From the NCBI GenBank assembly GCA_015487515.1, contig WFPQ01000170.1:1-6429 (forward strand): a stretch of DNA of 6,429 nucleotides, given 5' to 3'. This DNA comes from Hyphomicrobiales bacterium. Its GTDB lineage: Bacteria; Pseudomonadota; Alphaproteobacteria; Rhizobiales; Devosiaceae. Positions 1 through 4,877 of the stretch are shown here, one piece after another (the stretch's first letter is position 1; every line of letters begins with the position of its first letter). The position numbers and the translations under genes were made by a program. The notes under the pieces are model-generated. The model was given only the letters and a program-made list of their open reading frames with translations. It had not been told where the DNA came from and searched no databases.

Positions 1-996
1 GTGCTGGGCTGTGCGATCTTTGCCGCCGTTTCTGGCTCCTCGGCCGCCACCGCCGCCACCATTGGCAAGATGTCGATCCCCGAACTGGACAAGAGGGGTT
101 ATCCTGAAAATCTGATCCTTGGCACCCTGGCCGGTTCGGCGACCCTGGGCCTGCTCATCCCCCCCTCGATAATCCTGATCGTTTACGGGGTGGCCACCGA
201 ACAGTCCATTGCCCGCCTGTTCATAGCCGGGGTGCTTCCCGGCCTGATGCTGGTGGCAATGTTTGCCGCCTACGTGGCCATCAGGTCCCTGATGCTCGGT
301 GACAGGATTCCCCGGGAAAGCACAAGTCTTTCCCTGATGGAAAAAATCAAGGCCTCCCGGCGCCTGCTGCCGGTGATCCTGCTCATCATCGGAGTAATCG
401 GCTCGATTTACGCCGGAATAGCCTCTCCCACCGATGCGGCGGCGATGGGGGTTACCCTGTCGCTGCTGCTGGCCTGGCTCAATGGCGGGCTGAACTGGAA
501 GATGTTCCGCGAAAGCCTGATGGGAGCAACCGTGACCTCATGCATGATAGCATTCATTCTGGTGGCGGCGGCATTCCTGACCACCTCCATGGGCTTCACC
601 GGCATTCCCCGCGACCTTGCAGCCTGGATAGGCTCGTTCAATCTCTCCCCCTATGCCCTGCTGCTTGCCCTGACCATATTCTTCATAATCCTGGGCTGTT
701 TCCTGGACGGCATCTCCGTGGTGGTCCTGACCACCTCGATAATTCTGCCCATGGTCGAGGCCGCGGGCATCGACCCCTTGTGGTTTGGCATCTACCTGGT
801 GATAGTCGTTGAAATGAGCCAGATAACCCCCCCCGTCGGCTTCAACCTGTTCGTGATCCAGGGCCTGACGGGAAAAAACATCCTGACCATCGCCGCCTCC
901 GCCTTTCCATTTTTCCTGCTGCTGCTGGCCGCGGTGGGAATGATAATTGCCTTTCCCGAGATTGTCACATATCTGCCGGACCTTAGAAACCGCTAG
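1..996 (+). CDS. dctM: TRAP transporter large permease, DctM family (5' partial)
   Basis: This is the large membrane subunit of a tripartite ATP-independent periplasmic (TRAP) transporter, which uses an ion gradient to import organic acids delivered by a periplasmic binding protein. About 331 codons are present, ending at TAG 994-996. Family members usually have about 425-440 residues, so roughly 100 N-terminal residues lie upstream. The GTG at position 1 is almost certainly an internal valine codon. DctM hallmarks are SGSSAATAATIG (residues 11-22 of the visible part), the TLGLLIPPS segment (about 48-56), CFLDGISVVVLTTS (233-246) and EMSQITPPVGFNLFVIQG (271-288). Hydrophobic segments lie near 38-64, 72-97, 122-142, 176-195, 216-250, 258-270 and 297-318. 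The small permease and binding-protein genes are presumably upstream. The substrate cannot be read from this subunit; an organosulfur acid is possible given the sulfur genes that follow, but that is only inference. Confidence 0.95.
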   Translation: MLGCAIFAAVSGSSAATAATIGKMSIPELDKRGYPENLILGTLAGSATLGLLIPPSIILIVYGVATEQSIARLFIAGVLPGLMLVAMFAAYVAIRSLMLGDRIPRESTSLSLMEKIKASRRLLPVILLIIGVIGSIYAGIASPTDAAAMGVTLSLLLAWLNGGLNWKMFRESLMGATVTSCMIAFILVAAAFLTTSMGFTGIPRDLAAWIGSFNLSPYALLLALTIFFIILGCFLDGISVVVLTTSIILPMVEAAGIDPLWFGIYLVIVVEMSQITPPVGFNLFVIQGLTGKNILTIAASAFPFFLLLLAAVGMIIAFPEIVTYLPDLRNR

Positions 997-1027
997 AACC
1001 GGCCGCACCAAGCACGAGGAACCAAAG

Positions 1028-1579
1028 ATGGACGAAACACCAAACAAGCCAAACAAACCGGCCTCCGGCGGCGGCACCGCGAAGCCCATAGTTTCTTCCG
1101 CCCACCTGGCCTCGGAAGAAGGCTGGCAGTTGAGCGAACTGGAATATGCCATGACCATGACCTATAACGCCTTTTCCCGCTGGATGGTCCATTGCATGGC
1201 CTCCATAGGCTACAAGGACCTCAACCCGCTCGACATCCTGATATTGCACAATGTCAATCACCGGACCCGGGAAAAACGCCTGGCCGACATCGGTTTCATG
1301 CTCAATATAGACGATACCCACACCATAAATTACGCGGTAAAGAAACTGATGAAGATCGACCTGGTAATAGGCAGGAAGGTGGGCAAGGAAATGTTCTACA
1401 AGACCACCGGCCTGGGCCAGAATGTCTGCCAGCAATACAAGGAAATCCGCAAATCCTGCCTGATCGATGCGGCCGTTGCCACCGACAGGAATTTCGAGGA
1501 AATCTCCCACTCGGCCCTGGTCCTGCGCACCATGTCGGGGCTTTACGACCAGGCGTCAAGGGCAGCCTCCTCCCTCTAA
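1028..1579 (+). CDS. MarR-like winged-helix transcriptional regulator
   Basis: A 183-residue predicted DNA-binding regulator. The start is ATG 1028 because GAGGA (1016-1020) sits 7 bases upstream; an in-frame ATG at 947 would lie inside the preceding permease gene. The first ~30 residues are Pro/Gly/Lys-rich and probably disordered. A helix follows (about 35-60), then a winged-helix domain (about 65-130): LNPLDILILHNV as an early helix, DDTHTINYAVKKLMKID (95-111) as the likely recognition helix, and a basic wing around VIGRKVGKEMFYKTT. A C-terminal helix (about 131-178) would serve dimerisation. It resembles the group of predicted MarR-like regulators annotated as winged helix DNA-binding proteins (COG5631-like). 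It lies 31 bases after the TRAP permease and so is probably co-transcribed with it. It could control the transporter, the downstream lipoate/sulfur genes, or both; no ligand can be inferred. Four Cys (46, 134, 144 and one Cys-free wing excepted) are too scattered to suggest a metal site. Confidence 0.85.
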   Translation: MDETPNKPNKPASGGGTAKPIVSSAHLASEEGWQLSELEYAMTMTYNAFSRWMVHCMASIGYKDLNPLDILILHNVNHRTREKRLADIGFMLNIDDTHTINYAVKKLMKIDLVIGRKVGKEMFYKTTGLGQNVCQQYKEIRKSCLIDAAVATDRNFEEISHSALVLRTMSGLYDQASRAASSL

Positions 1580-1601
1580 TTTGACCGGCGGCAATTGACT
1601 T

Positions 1602-1630
1602 TTCACCTGTTTATAAGCAAAAGCTAATTT
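1602..1630 (+). promoter_or_regulatory. Weak sigma70-type promoter candidate upstream of the lipoate ligase
   Basis: The 111-base gap between the MarR gene and the ligase gene is visibly richer in A/T than the flanking genes. TTCACC (1602-1607) and TAATTT (1625-1630) are 17 bases apart, which fits a -35/-10 pair, but both boxes are poor matches (about 4/6 and 3/6). A better -35-like hexamer, TTGACT (1595-1600), and the TATAAG at 1612-1617 are only 11 bases apart and cannot work together. A promoter in this gap is plausible; this exact placement is uncertain. Confidence 0.22.
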
Positions 1631-1645
1631 AAACGGCGGCCAGCA

Positions 1646-1659
1646 CGGACCGTCCGGAC
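1646..1659. repeat. Small overlapping palindromes, possible operator
   Basis: CGGAC-C-GTCCG (1646-1656) is a perfect 5-base inverted repeat around one base, and GTCCGGAC (1652-1659) is a perfect 8-base palindrome overlapping it. The GGAC/GTCC unit therefore occurs three times in 14 bases. It lies about 15 bases downstream of the weak -10 candidate and about 30 bases before the ligase start, a position that would suit an operator for a dimeric regulator such as the adjacent MarR-like protein. Short GC-rich palindromes arise easily by chance in such DNA, so this is only a pointer. Confidence 0.25.
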
Positions 1660-1690
1660 AATGGTTTTTCAATGACGAGTGAGAAGTTTC

Positions 1691-2767
1691 ATGCGCCTAA
1701 GGGTAATAGATTTTGGTTTGGTTCCCGCACTTCGTTCCCAGGCGGTTTTCCACGGTATCGCCAGGACCATCACCCGGGACAGCGACCCGGTCCTGGTGAT
1801 GAGCAGCCCGTCCGAACCCTATGTCTGCGTGGGCATGCACCAGCAGATCGACAGGGAGGTGGACGAGGAATATTGCAGGCAGAACAACCTGCCCATATAT
1901 CGCCGCCATGTGGGCGGCGGCGCCGTCTATCTGGACAGGGACCAGTATTTCACCCAGTTTATTTTTCCCTCCAGCAAGGCTCCCAAACGGGCCGAAAAAT
2001 TATATCCGCTGTTCATAGAGCCGGTGATCCGCACCTATCACGACCTTGGCATCAATGCCCAGTTTCGCCCGGCCAACGACATTCATGTCAATGGCCGCAA
2101 GATCGGTGGAACCGGTGCCGCCAGCATTGATGATGCCACGGTAATGGCCGGCAGCTTCATGTTTGATTTTGACACCGCCACCATGGCCAGGTGCTTAAAG
2201 GTTCCCAGTGAAAAATTCCGCGACAAGCTCAGGACCACCCTTGACGATTACATGACCACCATGGTCAGGGAACTTGAAAAGACCCCTGATCGCCACGAAC
2301 TGCGCAAGAAATTTCTGGCCCATTGTGCCGATGTCCTGAATGTGACCCCGCAAATGTCCGAGGCCAGTGCTGACGAGATGGCCGCCATAGAAAAGGCCGA
2401 GATCGAACTGGCCGATCCCGAATGGACCTATCTGCAGGGGCGCAAGTTCGTGGAAATGGGCGTAAAGATATCGGCGGGCACCCACCTGACCGAAAGCGCC
2501 CACAAGGCACCGGGAGGCCTGATAAGGGTACACCTGCTCAATAATGGGGGCAGGATTGACGACCTCATGATCGCCGGGGATTTCACCTGCCTGCCACCGG
2601 ACGGAATCGACAGGCTGGCCGCCGGCCTCAAAGGCGTGGAACTCCGGGAAGGCGAACTTGCAAATGCAATAGAAAAGGCAATGAACGGCCTTGAGATCGA
2701 AATGCCGGGCATCAGCGCCAGCGATCTGGAAACCGCAATTCTAGGTGCCGTCCAGCCATCTGAATGA
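1691..2767 (+). CDS. lplA: Lipoate-protein ligase with fused C-terminal domain, sHdr-associated type (sLpl(AB)-like)
   Basis: This cytoplasmic enzyme activates lipoate with ATP and attaches it to a lysine of an acceptor protein. In sHdr loci the known acceptor is LbpA, a GcvH-like lipoate-binding protein. Numbered from ATG 1691 (358 residues), the catalytic domain spans about 1-245. It shows the BPL/LPL signature YRRHVGGGAVYLD (70-82), the NDIHVNGRKIGGTG segment (129-142) with the expected catalytic lysine K137, and a purine/lipoate pocket around them. The C-terminal part (about 246-358, starting near the PEWTYLQGRKF segment and including GGLIRVHLLNNGGRIDDLMI) matches the accessory LplB-like domain, so both parts are fused. 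GTG 1679 is an alternative start adding MRSF. ATG 1691 is preferred because it directly opens the conserved MRLRVIDFG strand and has GAG-rich sequence upstream. No lbpA is in the window, so assignment to LbpA rests on context; a housekeeping ligase for pyruvate dehydrogenase is the alternative. Confidence 0.88.
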   Translation: MRLRVIDFGLVPALRSQAVFHGIARTITRDSDPVLVMSSPSEPYVCVGMHQQIDREVDEEYCRQNNLPIYRRHVGGGAVYLDRDQYFTQFIFPSSKAPKRAEKLYPLFIEPVIRTYHDLGINAQFRPANDIHVNGRKIGGTGAASIDDATVMAGSFMFDFDTATMARCLKVPSEKFRDKLRTTLDDYMTTMVRELEKTPDRHELRKKFLAHCADVLNVTPQMSEASADEMAAIEKAEIELADPEWTYLQGRKFVEMGVKISAGTHLTESAHKAPGGLIRVHLLNNGGRIDDLMIAGDFTCLPPDGIDRLAAGLKGVELREGELANAIEKAMNGLEIEMPGISASDLETAILGAVQPSE

Positions 2768-2794
2768 TCCTTTTTCAGAAGGGGAACCACGCAA

Positions 2795-3511
2795 ATGAAC
2801 GATCCGGCCGCCGAATTCAATATCAGGAAGCTTTGCATTCTCCAGCACACCGAAGCCGAATTTCTTGGCCTGCTCGAAGATCATTTCGAGGGGCGAAACA
2901 TCCGCTTTTCCTACCAGCGCCCCTTCACCGTCGGCGGAGAGGTTCCAGAGTCCCCCAAAGATCATGACGGCCTGATAATTCTGCCCGGCGGGCCCTATGG
3001 GGTGGTTTCCGGTCATCTGTTGCCCAGTTTTTCGGCCGAACTTCGCCTTGCCAGGGCGTTTCTTGCACAGGAACTGCCCGTAATGGGATTTGGACTCGGG
3101 GCAACCATACTGGCCATTGCCGCCGGTGGAGGAGCCGAAGAAAGCCCCCTTCAATTCCAGGTGGAGACCGCAATCAGAACAGATGAAAATGCCCTGGCAG
3201 GAAAAATGCCCGAACAATTCCCCCTGGCCATTTACGGCAGGGACAGAACGGTTCTGCCAGAGGATGCCCGCATTCTTGCCACCACCAAGGACGGCCGGCC
3301 CCTGGTATTTTCCATCAATGACAACTGCCTGGGATTTGCCGGTCATCCGGGCATGAAATCAGGCATGGCCGAAGACCTGATCATGGAATTCGCCCAGACT
3401 CCCCCCGATACCGCAAACACCCTTTCCCACCTGCGCGAAAAACAACACGAGATAGCCTCGGCCCTGTCTGAAATGATGAAAGGAATTACCCGGATCACGA
3501 ATTTGATGTAG
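2795..3511 (+). CDS. Class I glutamine amidotransferase-like protein, probably catalytically inactive
   Basis: A 238-residue protein with the fold pattern of GMP-synthase-type (class I) glutamine amidotransferase domains. Visible landmarks in order are an N-terminal beta strand KLCILQHTEAE (12-22), the DGLIILPGGPYGV segment (58-70, equivalent to the D-x-IIxPGGP loop), the nucleophile elbow PVMGFGLGATILA (95-107) and the C-terminal FAGHPGMKSGMAEDLIMEF (181-199). In active members the elbow reads G-I/V-C-x-G and the C-terminal motif HPE. Here the nucleophile position is Gly100 and the HPE glutamate is Gly186; only His184 remains. Glutamine hydrolysis by the usual triad is therefore unlikely, and the protein may bind a partner or a thio/acyl intermediate instead. 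The start ATG 2795 has AAGGGG at 2779-2784, 10 bases upstream. It follows the ligase gene by 27 bases and is probably co-transcribed. A role in lipoate handling or LbpA maturation is inferred from position only. Confidence 0.8.
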   Translation: MNDPAAEFNIRKLCILQHTEAEFLGLLEDHFEGRNIRFSYQRPFTVGGEVPESPKDHDGLIILPGGPYGVVSGHLLPSFSAELRLARAFLAQELPVMGFGLGATILAIAAGGGAEESPLQFQVETAIRTDENALAGKMPEQFPLAIYGRDRTVLPEDARILATTKDGRPLVFSINDNCLGFAGHPGMKSGMAEDLIMEFAQTPPDTANTLSHLREKQHEIASALSEMMKGITRITNLM

Positions 3512-3513
3512 GA

Positions 3514-3542
3514 TTGCATATTCCGTTTTTTTCATATATCAT
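3514..3542 (+). promoter_or_regulatory. Promoter candidate for the dsrE-shdr operon
   Basis: TTGCAT (3514-3519) and TATCAT (3537-3542) are separated by 17 bases in the most A/T-rich stretch of the window. The -10 matches TATAAT at 5 of 6 positions; the -35 keeps TTG. Transcription would start near 3549, giving a leader of about 200 bases before dsrE. The -35 box begins just after the stop codon (3509-3511) of the amidotransferase-like gene. TTGCA (3514-3518) is also mirrored by TGCAA (3545-3549), flanking the promoter core, which might be an operator pair. Confidence 0.45.
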
Positions 3543-3548
3543 CCTGCA

Positions 3549-3750
3549 AATGTAACGGATGCATCAACCGGACCTGCCCTGTCGGGCCCTGATCAAGAGT
3601 TCGGGCATCCCGCGATGTTATGGTGGACGAACGGGCCATTGGCGGCCGCCTTGCGACGGCATGTCGGTCCGGGGTGCCACTTGTTGGGAGAGCGGACCCC
3701 TGTCCCCCGGTTTGGGGCAGAAGGGCCCGTATAATCAGAGGGAGAGCCTT
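3549..3750 (+). other. Structured leader region before dsrE (candidate cis-regulatory RNA)
   Basis: This gap contains no convincing gene but much base-pairing potential. A long imperfect stem joins GCATC (3561-3565), CCGGACC (3568-3574) and TGCC (3575-3578) with GGCA (3658-3661), GGTCCGG (3666-3672) and GGTGC (3673-3677). That is 16 pairs interrupted only by an AA bulge and a TGTC bulge, and it encloses smaller hairpins such as GCCC/GGGC (3576-3587). An alternative hairpin pairs GGTCCG (3666-3671) with CGGACC (3693-3698) and would break the long stem. A third hairpin, CTG-T-CCCC with GGGG-CAG (3700-3720), precedes the ribosome binding site GGGAG (3740-3744), which is 6 bases before ATG 3751. 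Mutually exclusive stems upstream of a ribosome site are typical of riboswitch-like or protein-bound leaders. I do not recognise a known RNA family. Conservation is untested, and GC-rich DNA pairs readily. Confidence 0.4.
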
Positions 3751-4131
3751 ATGGCCGAAAAGCTGATCATCATCATGGTCAATACGGATCCGCGCAACGG
3801 TGAAGAACTTGGTGCGCCTTTTTTTCAGGCAACGGTTGCCGCTGCCATGGATTACGAGGTCGAGGTGGTTTGCACCGCAACCGCCGGCATCCTGATGAAA
3901 AAGGGGTTTGCCCAGGACCTGGTGGTCAAGGAAGGCTCCGAAAAGACCGTTTACGATTTCATCAAGGACGCCCACGAGGCGGGGGCCAAATTTTACTGCT
4001 GTTCCCCCAACCTTGCCCTGTTCGACATGGGCGAAGATGACCTGATCCCCGAATGCGAAGGCATAGTCGGGGGTGCCAAGGTGATAGAAGACGTGATGGA
4101 AGATGATTCCGTCCGGGTCCTGACCTACTAG
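3751..4131 (+). CDS. dsrE: DsrE-family sulfur carrier/transferase, DsrE3C-like
   Basis: A 126-residue DsrE/DsrF-like protein of the kind that binds sulfur as a cysteine persulfide and passes it between TusA-type carriers and the sHdr complex in the cytoplasm. The N-terminal strand EKLIIIMVNTDPRNG and following helix with GAPFFQATVAAAMDYEVEVV give the Rossmann-like family core. The EGSEKTVYDFIKDAHEAGAKFYCCSPNLALFDM segment carries adjacent cysteines at 83 and 84, at the place of the active-site cysteine in DsrE3-type proteins; I recall position 83 as the reactive cysteine of the Hyphomicrobium DsrE3C protein. Further Cys are at 41 and 102. The reading frame stays open upstream to ATG 3559, but that 64-residue Pro/Gly/Arg-rich stretch looks non-coding. 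ATG 3751 with GGGAG 6 bases before it gives the normal family length. It is followed by shdrC1 after only 8 bases, which supports a role as sulfur donor to the complex. Confidence 0.88.
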   Translation: MAEKLIIIMVNTDPRNGEELGAPFFQATVAAAMDYEVEVVCTATAGILMKKGFAQDLVVKEGSEKTVYDFIKDAHEAGAKFYCCSPNLALFDMGEDDLIPECEGIVGGAKVIEDVMEDDSVRVLTY

Positions 4132-4139
4132 GTTTTATC

Positions 4140-4877
4140 ATGAATCAGCTTGCTTTTACCGATGATCCGCTGGCCGAACCCCCCGCGGTTCCCCGCGAGA
4201 AGATGCAGGAAATTCTCGATGACATAAAGGGCCACATGCTGTTTGATCACGAACTGCATGGCTGTCTGAATTGTGGAATTTGCACTGCCACCTGTCCTTC
4301 CGCCAGCTATTACGACTATTCCCCCCGCGAGATAGTTCAGCTTTTGTGGACGGAAAACCTTGAGGGCATCTATGATGCCATGCAGGAAAAGATCTGGGCC
4401 TGCGCCCAATGCTATACCTGCGCCGCCCGCTGCCCGTTCGAAAATTCCCCCGGCGGCCTGGTGATGATCATGCGTGAAATCGCCATCAAGCACGAGATGG
4501 AGTCCGTAAAAGAGGTTCTGCGCCCGTTTTCAAGGGTTCTGCTCAAGGTGATTTCCACCGGCAACCAGCTGGCCCCCAACATGATCACCAGGGAGGCGTT
4601 CCCCGACTGGGGACCCGATGTTTCCAAGATAGATGCCCCGCTTGACATCCTGCGCAAGGCAATTCCGGTGCCCACCCTGCACACCCTTGATACGGCCTGG
4701 ATAGTAAACCTGAAGACCTCGGTCGAACTGTTCAGCATCTGGGAGGCCACCGGAGTTCTGGATCAGCTGGAAAGCGTCGATGAAAATCTGTTCGACGTGG
4801 TGGTCGATGTCATGGACGAAAAACGCGAAGACCTTGAAGACTGGCTCGACGAGCAGGAGGATGAAGACGATGAGTAA
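4140..4877 (+). CDS. shdrC1: sHdr complex iron-sulfur subunit C1 (HdrC-like)
   Basis: A 245-residue electron-transfer subunit of the sulfur-oxidising heterodisulfide-reductase-like complex. It contains two complete ferredoxin-type [4Fe-4S] motifs of the form CxxCxxCxxxCP: C42-C45-C48-C52 (within GCLNCGICTATCP) and C88-C91-C94-C98 (within WACAQCYTCAARCPF). This is the usual HdrC pair of cubane clusters. A helical region follows (about 100-150, with VMIMREIAIKHEM as in HdrC), then a longer tail (about 150-245) than in methanogen HdrC. The last 20 residues are strongly acidic, with 14 Asp/Glu. The start ATG 4140 lies 8 bases after the dsrE stop with only a weak TAGG ribosome site, which suggests translational coupling. 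The stop TAA 4875-4877 overlaps the start of shdrB1 by 8 bases. HdrC subunits of other complexes, such as GlpC- or LutA-like ones, are less likely because of the neighbours. Confidence 0.92.
   Translation: MNQLAFTDDPLAEPPAVPREKMQEILDDIKGHMLFDHELHGCLNCGICTATCPSASYYDYSPREIVQLLWTENLEGIYDAMQEKIWACAQCYTCAARCPFENSPGGLVMIMREIAIKHEMESVKEVLRPFSRVLLKVISTGNQLAPNMITREAFPDWGPDVSKIDAPLDILRKAIPVPTLHTLDTAWIVNLKTSVELFSIWEATGVLDQLESVDENLFDVVVDVMDEKREDLEDWLDEQEDEDDE

Noticed and set aside
3482..3532. Possible intrinsic terminator with seven Ts (3526-3532)
   Set aside because: The only preceding stem is GGAAT/ATTCC with a loop of more than 30 bases. The T run fits better as the spacer of the promoter candidate.
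3561..3720. 6S RNA or another known housekeeping RNA
   Set aside because: A short stretch (TGCGACGGCATGTCGG) recalls the 3' part of 6S RNA, but the enclosed length, the lack of the typical bubble sequence and the gene context do not fit.
3730..3735. Perfect TATAAT box just before dsrE
   Set aside because: No -35-like hexamer lies 16-18 bases upstream, and a start there would leave almost no room for the ribosome site.
3559..3750. In-frame 64-codon upstream extension of dsrE from ATG 3559
   Set aside because: The peptide is Pro/Gly/Arg/Cys-rich with no family match, the normal DsrE length starts at 3751, and that start has its own ribosome site. The stretch is better explained as a structured leader.
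4780..4869. Earlier in-frame start of shdrB1 at ATG 4780 (or 4861)
   Set aside because: 4780 would overlap shdrC1 by about 100 bases with a low-complexity peptide; ATG 4861 abuts the GGAGG site with no spacing. ATG 4870 is well placed.
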